Of a DNA stretch of 64,000 bases, positions 35,067 to 43,363 are shown in pieces (position 1 is the stretch's first letter; each line of letters opens with the position of its first letter). The notes under the pieces were generated by a model that had not been told where the DNA came from, ran no database searches, and saw only the letters and a list, made by a program, of their open reading frames with translations. The stretch spans positions 1,364,001 to 1,428,000 of the forward strand of contig NZ_CP029043.1 in assembly GCF_003074055.1 (NCBI RefSeq). The letters are read 5' to 3'. This DNA is from Streptomyces nigra. GTDB taxonomy: Bacteria; Actinomycetota; Actinomycetes; Streptomycetales; Streptomycetaceae. Position numbers and translations under genes: made by a program.

Positions 35067-35690
35067 TCAGGAGCGCCACAAGGAGTGTTCCCGTTCTGCC
35101 CAGGCGCGGCTGACCGAGCCCGTGCGTAGGCCTCGGCGGGCCTCCGGGTCGGCCAGGGCCATGCCGATGTGGGCGGCCAGGACGATGCCCAGGGTGAGGG
35201 CGAGCCAGTCGTGGACGAAGGTGGCGCTGGTGCGCCAGCGCAGTGGGGTGAGGTCGGTGAACCACATCAGCAGACCGGTGCCGAGCATCACCAGGGTCGC
35301 GCCGGCGAGCCAGTTGGCGTAGATCTTCTGGCCGGCGTTGAACTTGCCCGCCGGGCGGGAGCCGGGGCGGCGGTCGCGGCGCAGGGCGGCGCGGAGCCAG
35401 GTCCGGTCGTGGGGGCCGAAGCGGTTGAGGAAGCGCAGGTCGCGGCGGAAGGCGCGGGAGGCGAGGCCGGCCAGGGCGGGCACCGGCAGGGCGAGGCCCG
35501 TCCACTCGTGGACGCGGACCACGAGTTCGCGGCGGCCCACGAGCTCGGCGAGCTGCGGGACGTAGAGGCAGGCCGCCGTCGCCACGCACACGCCCATCAG
35601 CGCGGCGGTGGCCCGGTGCACCCGGCGTGCGGCCGGGGTGAAGCGGCGGACGTCGGTGGCCGGGCGGGGTGTGTCAAGTCGTCGGGTCAT
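35067..35690 (-). CDS. Cytochrome b/b6-type membrane subunit
   Basis: Membrane protein of 207 residues with four predicted helices and heme-ligand-type His residues (RRVHRATAALM, RVHEWTGLALP, VHDWLALTLG, AAHIGMA). It resembles the bacterial cytochrome b561 or formate dehydrogenase gamma family. It is the likely electron partner of the molybdopterin oxidoreductase encoded just upstream, whose end it overlaps by 17 bases. The pair probably shuttles electrons between the quinone pool and the extracytoplasmic Mo enzyme. Confidence 0.9.
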   Translation of the reverse strand: MTRRLDTPRPATDVRRFTPAARRVHRATAALMGVCVATAACLYVPQLAELVGRRELVVRVHEWTGLALPVPALAGLASRAFRRDLRFLNRFGPHDRTWLRAALRRDRRPGSRPAGKFNAGQKIYANWLAGATLVMLGTGLLMWFTDLTPLRWRTSATFVHDWLALTLGIVLAAHIGMALADPEARRGLRTGSVSRAWAEREHSLWRS

Positions 35691-36423
35691 CGTCCCGTCC
35701 GTTCGAGCGGCCGACCCAGGCGTCGACGTCGTAGCCCCGCTCCTCCCAGTAGCCGGGCCGCACGTCCCGGGTGACCGTGATGCCGGAGAGCCACTTGGCG
35801 GACTTGTAGAAGTACATGGGGGCGACGTAGAGGCGCGCGGGGCCGCCGTGGGCGTGACTCAGGTCCTCGTCCCGCATGCGCAGGGCGACCAGGACGTCGG
35901 AGCGGCGGGCCTGGTCGAGGGTGAGGCTCTCGGAGTAGGCGCCGTCGAAGCAGGTGAAGCGCACGGCGCCCGCTCCGGGGCGCACACCGGCGGCGTCGAG
36001 CAGCTCGGACAGCCGCACGCCTTCGAAGGGGGTCGCGGGGACCCGCCAGCCGGTGACGCACTGGACGTCGCGGACCAGCCGGGTCTGCGGAAGGGCCCGC
36101 AGGTCGGCCAGCGAGTAGGAGCGGGGGCGGTCGACGAGGCCGCCGACGGTCAGGCGGTAGTCGGTGGCGCCCTTGCGGGGGACGGAGGAGGTGACCGAGT
36201 AGTAGCGGAAGCCGCCGCCGTTGGGCAGCAGGTCCGTCAGGCCGGTGGGGTCCTTGTCGGACGCTCCGGCGAGGAAGGACTCCAGGCCGCGTTGCAGGGT
36301 GGGCGCGGTGACCACGCCGAGGACGCCGAGTCCGAGGGTGCCGAGGAGCACGCGGCGGCCGACGGGCCTGCCCTGTTCTTCCTCGCCGTCGTCCTCGGGG
36401 GCGCCGGGCTGTTCGGGGTTCAC
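35674..36423 (-). CDS. MsrP/sulfite-oxidase-fold molybdopterin oxidoreductase
   Basis: Molybdopterin-dependent oxidoreductase of 249 residues, exported in the folded state. The N-terminus carries a twin-Arg-type signal (GRRVLLGTLGLGVLGVV). The Mo-ligating Cys is in RDVQCVTGWRVPATPFEGVRL, and the C-terminal KSAKWLSGITV and GYWEERGY are typical of the sulfite oxidase fold. MsrP-type enzymes repair oxidised methionine, but other substrates are possible. The GTG start at 36423 has its GAGGAG directly adjacent, so the exact start is uncertain. It is cotranscribed with the cytochrome b gene. Confidence 0.9.
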   Translation of the reverse strand: MNPEQPGAPEDDGEEEQGRPVGRRVLLGTLGLGVLGVVTAPTLQRGLESFLAGASDKDPTGLTDLLPNGGGFRYYSVTSSVPRKGATDYRLTVGGLVDRPRSYSLADLRALPQTRLVRDVQCVTGWRVPATPFEGVRLSELLDAAGVRPGAGAVRFTCFDGAYSESLTLDQARRSDVLVALRMRDEDLSHAHGGPARLYVAPMYFYKSAKWLSGITVTRDVRPGYWEERGYDVDAWVGRSNGRDDDPTT

Positions 36424-36432
36424 CTCCTCATT

Positions 36433-36476
36433 CGAACACCCGCGGCCCGGACGGGGCCAGGGATCGCGGGTGTTCG
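36433..36476 (-). terminator. Terminator after the APC permease gene
   Basis: Perfect 12-base arms CGAACACCCGCG and CGCGGGTGTTCG with an inner GC-rich stretch, located between the permease stop (36511) and the start of the Mo-oxidoreductase gene (36423). Confidence 0.75.
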
Positions 36477-36510
36477 TCAGAGTTCCGTCATCTCTCGCGA
36501 AGGACGGCCG

Positions 36511-38058
36511 TTACGGGGTCTCCTCCGCGGCCTTGTCGAGCTGGAACGCCTCGTTGCCGAGCCCGATGCGTGCGTGCCGTTCGGGGGTGCGGGAGCGCAG
36601 CAGCAGGCCCTGGACCACCCCGGCGGCCAGCGCGAGGAGGATGACCGAGGGCAGGATCCAGGCCAGGGCGGAGCCGGGTCCTGCGCCGATCAGGACGTCG
36701 AAGTCCTTGACCGTGTAGACGACGATGAAGAGCAGCGCCAGGACGGACAGCGCGGAGGCGGCGAGCCGCCAGAACTGGGCCGCCACGGCACCGCGCCGGA
36801 CGAAGAAGGCGATCACGGAGACCGAGGCGGCGGCCATCAGGGCGGTGACGCCGAGCGCGCCGAGGCTGCCCATCCAGGTGAAGAGGTGCAGGACGGGCGC
36901 GGTGGGGTCGCCGGCCGGCTTGTCGTCGGTGAGCGCGAAGGCGGCGACGGCGAGGACGGAGACCCCGGTCTGCAGGAGGGAGCCGGTGCCGGGGGCGCCG
37001 CTGACGCCGCTGGTGCGGCCGAACGCGGCGGGCAGCAGTCCCTCGCGCCCCATGGCGAAGGCGTAGCGGGCGACGACGTTGTGGAAGCTGAGCATGGCGG
37101 CGAACATGCCGGTCACGAACAGCACGTGCAGGACGTCGGTGAAGGTCCCCCCGATGAGGTCCTCGGTGAGGAAGAAGAGCATGCCGGCGCTCTGCTCCTG
37201 GGCGGTGCCGACGACGGCGGACGGCCCGGTGGCGACGGTGTACGCCCAGCAGCTGATCGTGTAGAACACCGCGATGCCGCCGATGGCCAGGAACATCACG
37301 CGGGGCACGAGGACGTGCGGGCGGCTGGTCTCCTCGGCGTAGACGGGTGCCTGCTCGAAGCCGAGGAAGGCGGCGACGCAGAAGCACAGGGCGGTTCCGA
37401 TGCCGGCGCCGGTGAGGGTGTCGGGGTTGAAGGCGTGCAGCGACAGGCCCTCCTTCGCGGGGTCGGAGATCGCGGCGACGTCGAAGATGACGACGAGGGC
37501 GACCTCGATGACCAGCAGCACGCCGAGCACGCGCGCGTTGAGGTCGATCTTCAGCCAGCCCAGCGCGCCGACGGCGAGCGCGGCGAGCAGCGCCGGTATC
37601 CACCAGGCGATCTCGAGGTCGAGGTAGGTGGCGAAGAGCCCGGAGACCTCGAAGCCGAAGATGCCGTAGATGCCGACCTGGAGGGCGTTGTAGGCGACGA
37701 GCGCGACCATCGCCGCTCCGGCGCCGGCCGTGCCGCCCAGGCCCCGGGAGATGTAGGCGTAGAAGGCGCCGGCGTTGTGGACGTGCCGGCTCATCTCGGC
37801 GTAGCCGACGCTGAAGAGCGCGAGGACGAGGCCGAGGATGACGAACAGCAGCGGCTGCCCGAGGATCCCCATCACCCCGAAAGTCGTGGGCATGACACCC
37901 GCGACGACCATGAGGGGCGCGGTCGCGGCGAGGACGGAGAGCAGCAGGCCGGTGGTGCCCAGCCGGTCGGCGCGCAGGGCGCGGTCCTGCCCCTTGAACG
38001 TACTGATCCCGCCGCTGTCCGCGGTGGCGCTGCTGGTGCTGGAACTGCCCGTCGTCAT
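36511..38058 (-). CDS. APC family amino acid permease
   Basis: Inner-membrane transporter of 515 residues with about 12 helices. APC signatures are the first helix TTGLLLSVLAATAPLMVVAGVMP, the YAEMSRHVHNAGAFYAYISRGLGG segment and the ALCFCVAAFLGFEQAPVYAEET motif (helix 6). The N-terminal tail is Ser/Thr rich. The substrate is probably an amino acid or a related amine and is not identifiable. The ATG at 38058 has GGACGGAC upstream, weaker than usual. It is a single gene with its own terminator. Confidence 0.92.
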   Translation of the reverse strand: MTTGSSSTSSATADSGGISTFKGQDRALRADRLGTTGLLLSVLAATAPLMVVAGVMPTTFGVMGILGQPLLFVILGLVLALFSVGYAEMSRHVHNAGAFYAYISRGLGGTAGAGAAMVALVAYNALQVGIYGIFGFEVSGLFATYLDLEIAWWIPALLAALAVGALGWLKIDLNARVLGVLLVIEVALVVIFDVAAISDPAKEGLSLHAFNPDTLTGAGIGTALCFCVAAFLGFEQAPVYAEETSRPHVLVPRVMFLAIGGIAVFYTISCWAYTVATGPSAVVGTAQEQSAGMLFFLTEDLIGGTFTDVLHVLFVTGMFAAMLSFHNVVARYAFAMGREGLLPAAFGRTSGVSGAPGTGSLLQTGVSVLAVAAFALTDDKPAGDPTAPVLHLFTWMGSLGALGVTALMAAASVSVIAFFVRRGAVAAQFWRLAASALSVLALLFIVVYTVKDFDVLIGAGPGSALAWILPSVILLALAAGVVQGLLLRSRTPERHARIGLGNEAFQLDKAAEETP

Positions 38059-38160
38059 CGAATGTCCGTCCTTCGTCGGGTCGGGTGGCGCTCGGGGGTC
38101 GGTGGCACTACGGATCGGGAGTGGCACTACGGAAGGGTGGGTCCTGGTGATCCGCCGCCC

Positions 38161-39156
38161 TCACGCCGTGCCGAGCGCGGTGTCGCGGGCGGCGCGGAAG
38201 GCGGAGTAGGGGTCGCGGTCGGGGTACGACCACGGTGAGGGGGTGGCGTGGTCGCCGATGCGGTGGAACAGCGCGGCGGCCTCTGCGCCCCGGCCCTCGC
38301 AGACCTTGGCGTGGGCGAGGAAGTTCAGGTCGATCAGCCGGCGGGGGTGGCCCTCCTGCTCCCACTCCAGCCACCAGTCGAAGGCGGAGCGCATCACCTG
38401 CCGGGCCCGGCGGCCGGTCCAGTGCCCGGAGGCGGCCGCGTCCCGGGGTTCGTGGCCCGTCGCCGCCAGGACCCGGAAGCGCTCGGTGTGGGCGACGACC
38501 GGCAGGACGGCGAGCGGGGAGTCGGCCGGGGCCTGCTGCGCGGCGTCGAGGGCGAAGTCGTACACCGCGTGCAGGGGGCCGTCCGCGGTCCGCTGCTCGG
38601 CGAGCCGGGCGACCACCAGATGGTGGGCGTGGTGGTGGTCGGCGTACCGGGCGCGGATCTCGGCGAAGCAGTGCCACATCTCCTGCTCGGTGCCGAGAGC
38701 GCTCTCGAGCATGAGCAGGCCCAGCCAGGGGGTGGGGTCGGCGGGCAGGCGCGCGGCGGCGGTGCGGCAGGCCTCACGGGCGCGGGGCGGCTTCTCCTTG
38801 CCGCGCAGCGCGAGCCGCACCTGGGCGTGGGCGAGCAGGACGGCCGCGTCGCCGGAGTCGGGCTCGGCGAGCAGCCAGTCACGGGTCCATGCGGCGCAGT
38901 AGGGCTCGGCGGCGAGGACGGTCACACGGTGTCCTCTGCGGTCCCAGTCGTCGCCCGTCCGGGCGAGCAGGAAGCGGACCGTCTGCCAGCGCCCCTGGGA
39001 GAGGGCGGTGCGGGCGGCGGCGAGCTCGGCGTCGTCCAGTGCCGCGTCGAAGGTGTGGCCGGAGCGCTTGCGGCCGCGGCCGAGGGGAGGTGGGGGTGGG
39101 GACACCGGTCTGGGTCCTGGGAGCGCGTCGTGGGCTGTCATCGGGTGGTCACGCAC
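38161..39156 (-). CDS. Hypothetical helical-repeat protein
   Basis: Unrecognised cytosolic protein of 331 residues. After a Pro-rich tail (GPRPVSPPPPPLGRGRKRSG) it is made of paired helices rich in Ala, Leu, Arg and Trp (GDAAVLLAHAQVRLALRGKEKPP, DPTPWLGLLMLESALG, FAEIRARYADHHHAHHLV), which looks like a TPR-type solenoid. The GTG at 39156 is preferred because GGAGG stands 7 bases upstream, while the ATG at 39141 has no ribosome binding site. Neighbours give no clue to the role. Confidence 0.82.
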   Translation of the reverse strand: MRDHPMTAHDALPGPRPVSPPPPPLGRGRKRSGHTFDAALDDAELAAARTALSQGRWQTVRFLLARTGDDWDRRGHRVTVLAAEPYCAAWTRDWLLAEPDSGDAAVLLAHAQVRLALRGKEKPPRAREACRTAAARLPADPTPWLGLLMLESALGTEQEMWHCFAEIRARYADHHHAHHLVVARLAEQRTADGPLHAVYDFALDAAQQAPADSPLAVLPVVAHTERFRVLAATGHEPRDAAASGHWTGRRARQVMRSAFDWWLEWEQEGHPRRLIDLNFLAHAKVCEGRGAEAAALFHRIGDHATPSPWSYPDRDPYSAFRAARDTALGTA

Positions 39157-39413
39157 AGCAAACCCTCCGCCAAGGGTCCTCGTCAAGAGCCATCGGCGCG
39201 TTACGCGCGTCAACTTGCGTGATCCGTGGGGTAGTTGTTACTGAAGGGGTGTCCGGATTGGCATGATTTGATGGGAGTGTGTGGCGTAGGTCATGGCGGC
39301 GGGGTACCCGATCCCTCACACTTGCAGGACGCGCATGCCGGGAATGAGGTCGCTACAGTCGGCCTCTACGCACCCCGTCCCCCTCCCCCGGCAGGATGAT
39401 CGAGGTACGCAGC

Positions 39414-40319
39414 GTGTCGCTCCAGATCCTCATACTCGCCATCGCCGCCGCGTCCTGTCTGGGCTTCGGCTTCGTGCTCCAGCAGAACGTCGCCCAGCGG
39501 GCGCCGCTCAACGACTATCTCTCCCCCCGGCTGCTGCTCGACCTGATGAAGGTCCCGCGCTGGCTCGGCGGCATCGGTCTGATGGTGGTCGGCATGGCGC
39601 TCGGCGCGGCGGCGCTGGGCCAGGGCGAGGTCTCCCTCGTGGAACCGCTGCTCGCCACGAACCTCCTCTTCGCGCTCATGCTCTCCCGCCGTCAGACCAA
39701 GCAGCCCCTGGGCCGCCAGGGCTGGGCGGGCCTCGCGCTGCTCGCCGGCGGTGTGACGGCGTTCATCGTGGCCGGCCGGCCCCATGGCGGCTCGGCGAGC
39801 GGCGACTCGTTCCGGCAGTGGCTGATCATCGGCGTCATGGTCGGGGCGGCCCTGCTGCTGACGGGGTACGCGAAACGCTCCCGGCTCAACGCCGGCCCCG
39901 CCCTGCTCGCCACGGCCGCGGGGCTTCTCTACGGCGTCCAGGACGCCCTGACCCGGATGACCGGGGAGCGGTTCGCGGACGGCGGCCTCTCCGCGGTGCT
40001 GACCAGCTGGCAGCCGTACGCCATCGTCGCGCTCGGCCTGACCGGTCTCGTGCTCGTCCAGAGCGCCTTCGAAACGGCGTCGCTGCGCATGTCCCTGCCC
40101 GCGCTGACCGCGGCCCAGCCGCTGGCGGGCATCCTGTGCGGGGTGGGCTTCCTCGGCGACCGGCTGCGCACCGACGCGGGCGCGCTGGCGTGGGAGTCGG
40201 CGGGCCTCGCGGGCATCGTCGTCGGCATCATCCTGCTCGGCACACACCAGGCCATGCCGTGCGGCGCGCCGCAGCGGACCAAGCGCGCGGCGGCCGTGGT
40301 CCCGGCTCCGCTGAGCTGA
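39414..40319 (+). CDS. DMT superfamily transporter
   Basis: Membrane protein of 301 residues with about 9-10 hydrophobic helices and internal two-fold similarity, as in EamA/NIPA-like transporters (CLGFGFVLQQNVAQRAP near the start, SLVEPLLATNLLFALML, and LPALTAAQPLAGILCGV in the second half). The substrate is unknown. The GTG at 39414 has GAGG 8 bases upstream. The alternative ATG at 39396 is too close to its only purine run. Confidence 0.88.
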   Translation: MSLQILILAIAAASCLGFGFVLQQNVAQRAPLNDYLSPRLLLDLMKVPRWLGGIGLMVVGMALGAAALGQGEVSLVEPLLATNLLFALMLSRRQTKQPLGRQGWAGLALLAGGVTAFIVAGRPHGGSASGDSFRQWLIIGVMVGAALLLTGYAKRSRLNAGPALLATAAGLLYGVQDALTRMTGERFADGGLSAVLTSWQPYAIVALGLTGLVLVQSAFETASLRMSLPALTAAQPLAGILCGVGFLGDRLRTDAGALAWESAGLAGIVVGIILLGTHQAMPCGAPQRTKRAAAVVPAPLS

Positions 40320-40331
40320 CCCGCCGCACCC

Positions 40332-40391
40332 CTCGGGGGCCCTCGTGCTTGCTCGGGGGCCCTTCTGCCACCCCGGGGGCCCTCCTGCTTG
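40332..40391. repeat. 20-base tandem repeat, three copies
   Basis: Three imperfect units of exactly 20 bases, each with the core C(T/C)CGGGGGCCCT, fill the gap between the DMT transporter stop and the NUDIX start and end 10 bases before the NUDIX start codon. Confidence 0.8.
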
Positions 40392-40400
40392 GATGGGCCC

Positions 40401-40916
40401 ATGAGCGCTGCTGACGAGATCCTCGACATCGTCGACGAGCGGGACCGGGTCGTCGGGCGGGCCCCGCGCGGTGAGGCGTACGCCCGGGGGCTGCGCCACC
40501 GCTGCGTCTTCATCGAGGCCCGGGACGCCGAAGGCCGGCTCTTCGTGCACCGGCGCACCCCCACCAAGCTGGTCTTCCCCTCGCACTACGACATGTTCGT
40601 CGGCGGCGTGGTCGGCGCGGGCGAGTCGTACGACGACGCGGCGCTGCGCGAGGCCGAGGAGGAACTCGGCGTGAGCGGCCTGCCCCGCCCCGCCTTCCTG
40701 TTCAAGTTCCTCTACGACGACGGCGCCGGGCAGACCTGGTGGTCGGCGGTGTACGAGGTGCGCTGCACGCTGCCGGTGGAGCCCCAGGTCGAGGAGGTCG
40801 CCTGGCACGGCTTCCTGACCGGCGAGGAACTGGAGCGGCGGCTTCCGGAGTGGCCGTGGGTGCCGGACGGCCTGGCGGCGTACGAGCGGCTGCGGGCGCA
40901 CCGGGCGGCCGGCTGA
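40401..40916 (+). CDS. NUDIX hydrolase (isopentenyl-diphosphate-isomerase-like branch)
   Basis: Nucleotide-diphosphate-type hydrolase of 171 residues. The Nudix box is complete: the stretch starting GGVVGAGESYDDAALREAEEEL followed by GV fits GX5EX7REUXEEXGU. The opening DEILDIVDERDRVVGRAPRGEAYARGLRHR is shared with the YfcD and IDI-like group of NUDIX proteins. The physiological substrate is unknown. The ATG at 40401 gives the canonical N-terminus. A 20-base tandem array stands where the leader would be. Confidence 0.92.
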   Translation: MSAADEILDIVDERDRVVGRAPRGEAYARGLRHRCVFIEARDAEGRLFVHRRTPTKLVFPSHYDMFVGGVVGAGESYDDAALREAEEELGVSGLPRPAFLFKFLYDDGAGQTWWSAVYEVRCTLPVEPQVEEVAWHGFLTGEELERRLPEWPWVPDGLAAYERLRAHRAAG

Positions 40917-40982
40917 CCGGCGGCCGGCCCGCGGGCGGAACCGGTCGCGCCGGTGGACCGGCGCCCGGTTAGGGTCGTGCGT

Positions 40983-41375
40983 GTGATCGAACTCGTGCGC
41001 AACGTCCGGCTGTGGTTCGCGCCGGAGCGGATCCGGCAGGAGGGCGGTACGCCCGACTACCGGTTCTCGCTGGCGAACGAGCGCACCTTCCTCGCCTGGC
41101 TGCGGACCGCGCTGGCGCTGGTCGGCGGCGGTTTCGCGGTGGACCAGTTCCTGCCCGACCTGCGCTGGGGATGGCGGGTCGGACTCGCGCTCGCGCTGCT
41201 GGCCGCCGGGGTGCTGTGCGCGCTGCGCGCGGTCAACCACTGGGTGCGCTGCGAGCGGGCGATGCGCCGGGGCGAGGACCTTCCGGTGTCCCGGTTCCCG
41301 GCGCTGCTCGCGGTCGTGGTCGCGCTGGTGGCCGTGGCGATGGTGTTCGTGGTGCTCGTCGGGTGGGAGACGTGA
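40983..41375 (+). CDS. DUF202 (YidH-type) membrane protein, first of a pair
   Basis: Membrane protein of 130 residues with three hydrophobic helices. The DUF202 signature is DYRFSLANERTFLAWLRTALALVGGGFAVDQF. The GTG at 40983 has AGGG about 8 bases upstream. It overlaps the next gene by four bases, so the two are translationally coupled and may form a hetero-oligomer. The molecular function of YidH/DUF202 proteins is not well defined. Confidence 0.88.
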   Translation: MIELVRNVRLWFAPERIRQEGGTPDYRFSLANERTFLAWLRTALALVGGGFAVDQFLPDLRWGWRVGLALALLAAGVLCALRAVNHWVRCERAMRRGEDLPVSRFPALLAVVVALVAVAMVFVVLVGWET

Positions 41376-41701
41376 GCGGCGGGCCGGCGGCCGGGCCCGT
41401 ACGGGACCCGGGGCTCCAGCCCGAGCGGACGCGGCTGGCGTGGCGGCGTACGACGCTGGCGGCCACGGTGGCCGCCGTGCTCGCCGCGAAGAGCGCGCTG
41501 CGGGGCGGGGTCTCGGTGAGCGGGGCGGTCGGCGGTGCCCTGTGCTGTGTCCTGTGGCTGGGGTTCCTGGCGCTCGCCCACCACCGGATCCGGCTGCTGG
41601 CCGCGTTCTCCGAGCCCCGGGGCCTGGCCCCGCTCCACGCGACGGCCACGGTTCTGGTCACGGTGGCGCTGGCGGTGTGCGGGGCGGGACTGCTGCTGTG
41701 A
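41372..41701 (+). CDS. DUF202 membrane protein, second of a pair
   Basis: Membrane protein of 109 residues with three helices and the motif QPERTRLAWRRTTLAATVAAVLAAK, a shorter DUF202 relative of its neighbour (ERTxLAWxRT pattern). The GTG start at 41372 lies in the GTGA overlap with the stop of the upstream gene. The arrangement of one long and one short DUF202 protein recurs in actinobacteria. The role is unknown. Confidence 0.85.
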   Translation: MSGGPAAGPVRDPGLQPERTRLAWRRTTLAATVAAVLAAKSALRGGVSVSGAVGGALCCVLWLGFLALAHHRIRLLAAFSEPRGLAPLHATATVLVTVALAVCGAGLLL

Positions 41702-41806
41702 GAGGCCGTCGGCGGCTCGGGACGGCTTGGACGGCTGACCGCGCTCGCGGGTGCCGCTGCGCCCACCCGTGCCGCACCGGCGGCACGACTGCCCGCGACT
41801 ACGTCC

Positions 41807-42781
41807 TCAGTGCTCGTGCTCCCAGAGGCCCGGTGGGGTCGGGTCCTCCGATTCCCAGTCCACGGTGACGACGATCTTGCCGCGGACGCCGCCCTCCTGG
41901 CTCAGACGGTGCGCCTCGGCCGCCTCCTCCATCGGGAGGGAGCGTGCGACATGCACCGTGATCACGCCCTGTTCGGCCAGTTCGGAGAGCCGGAGCAGGT
42001 CGTCGGGGTCGGGGCGGGTGAAGTGGTAGCGGCCGCCGTAGTCGACGACATCGGGGTCGGCGATGGACACCAGGCGTCCCTCGGGGGCCAGCAGGTTGGC
42101 CGAGACCTTCAGGGCGTCGCCGCCGACCGTGTCGAACACGGCGGTCACCCCTTCCGGCGCGAGCCCCCGGACCCGCTCGGCCAGCCCGTCCCCGTACGCG
42201 ACAGGCTCGCCGCCGAGTCCGCGTACGAAGTCGTGGTTGCCGGGGCTCGCGGTGCCGATCACCCGGGCGCCCGCGTGCCGGGCGAGCTGGACGGCGAGGG
42301 AGCCGACACCGCCGGCCGCCGCGTGCACGAGAATGGTCTCGTCCCGTCTGACCTGGAGGGTCTTCGTGAGCACCTGGTAGGCGGTGAGGCCCGCGAGCGG
42401 CAGGCCGGCCGCCTCCTCCCAGGTGAGGTTGCGGGGCTTGCGCGCGAGGGTGCGCACGGGCGCGGCGACGTACTCGGCGAAGGTGCCGTGCGCGAGGACG
42501 TCCTGGCGGACGTAGCCGATGACCTCGTCGCCGACGAGGAACTCGGTGACGGCGAGTCCGGGCTGGACGACGACCCCGCAGACGTCCCAGCCCGGCACCA
42601 CCGGGAAGACGGGCTCGATCAGCTGGTCCAGATGACCCTCGCGGCACTTCCGGTCGACCGGGTTGACCGCCGCCGCCCGCACCTTGACCAGCACGGAGTC
42701 CGGGCCGACCCGAGGGTCGTCGACCTCCCCGTATACGAGCACATCGGGCCCGCCGTAGCGTGAGTAGCTGATGCCCTTCAT
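41807..42781 (-). CDS. Zinc-independent quinone oxidoreductase (MDR superfamily)
   Basis: NADPH-dependent oxidoreductase of 324 residues. It has a GroES-like N-terminal domain (AAAVNPVDRKCREG, PVVPGWDVCGVV) and a Rossmann fold with the nucleotide motif HAAAGGVGSLAVQLARHAGARVIGTAS. The structural-zinc Cys cluster of true alcohol dehydrogenases is absent, pointing to the quinone oxidoreductase (QOR/Zta1) branch. The ATG at 42781 has GGAG upstream. It is divergent from the His-rich protein gene 113 bases away. Confidence 0.92.
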   Translation of the reverse strand: MKGISYSRYGGPDVLVYGEVDDPRVGPDSVLVKVRAAAVNPVDRKCREGHLDQLIEPVFPVVPGWDVCGVVVQPGLAVTEFLVGDEVIGYVRQDVLAHGTFAEYVAAPVRTLARKPRNLTWEEAAGLPLAGLTAYQVLTKTLQVRRDETILVHAAAGGVGSLAVQLARHAGARVIGTASPGNHDFVRGLGGEPVAYGDGLAERVRGLAPEGVTAVFDTVGGDALKVSANLLAPEGRLVSIADPDVVDYGGRYHFTRPDPDDLLRLSELAEQGVITVHVARSLPMEEAAEAHRLSQEGGVRGKIVVTVDWESEDPTPPGLWEHEH

Positions 42782-42894
42782 GGGTCCGACACTCCGGGGC
42801 CACAGGTCGCCGCGCAAGCGGAATGCCTTGATATGCGCCGTTCGCGTGGCAGCCTGGGCGCCGTCGGATCCCGCACCTCCCGAAGGTGAGCACC

Positions 42895-43194
42895 ATGACC
42901 ACCCAGCACGTCGCACACTCCGCCGCCCATCCGCACACCCACGGTCCCGGCTGCGGGCACACCCCGGTGCCGCACGGCGACCACACCGACTACGCGCACG
43001 ACGGGCATCTGCACCGCGAGCACGCGGGCCACTGGGACGAGTGCGTCAGCGAGGAGCACGTCCCGCACGGCGAGCACCCCCACCGGCACGGCGAGGGCTG
43101 CGGGCACGAGAGCGTCCTGCACGGCGATCACGTCGACTATCTGCACGACGGGCACCGGCACGCGGCGCACGAGGGCCACTGGGACGACCACTGA
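42895..43194 (+). CDS. Histidine-rich repeat protein, probable metal binder
   Basis: Cytosolic 99-residue protein with no signal peptide and about a third His. Two 31-residue repeats follow each other: the first starts GCGHTPVPHGDHTDYAHDGH and ends GHWDE, the second starts GCGHESVLHGDHVDYLHDGH and ends GHWDD. Each has CG-H, HGDH-DY and HDGH-H spacing. Zinc, nickel or copper storage or chaperoning is plausible but no specific family function is known. The ATG at 42895 follows AAGGTGA. An upstream in-frame GTG at 42886 has no room for a ribosome binding site. It is closed by a strong hairpin. Confidence 0.85.
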   Translation: MTTQHVAHSAAHPHTHGPGCGHTPVPHGDHTDYAHDGHLHREHAGHWDECVSEEHVPHGEHPHRHGEGCGHESVLHGDHVDYLHDGHRHAAHEGHWDDH

Positions 43195-43228
43195 GCCCAC
43201 CGGCGCACGACCGGCCCCACAGACCCCC

Positions 43229-43260
43229 GCGGCTCCCCGGCGCTCCGCCCGGGGAGCCGC
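43229..43260 (+). terminator. Terminator after the His-rich protein gene
   Basis: Twelve-base perfect stem (GCGGCTCCCCGG / CCGGGGAGCCGC) with an 8-base loop, 35 bases after the stop. Confidence 0.85.
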
Positions 43261-43306
43261 CGTCGTGACGTGGGACCGATCACGTTGGGGCACTCCTCTG
43301 GACGGC

Positions 43307-43324
43307 ATACCGACTGGTCGGCAT
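43307..43324. promoter_or_regulatory. Candidate TetR operator upstream of the APH-acyl-CoA dehydrogenase operon
   Basis: ATACCGACTGGTCGGCAT is a near-perfect palindrome ending 39 bases before the kinase-like gene. A related site lies at 48785-48800 in front of the SDR-ligase-TetR genes. It probably binds the TetR encoded at 45681-46274. Confidence 0.7.
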
Positions 43325-43363
43325 CATAAGTCGGGTCACGTTCACCCGTCCCGAGGAGCACCG

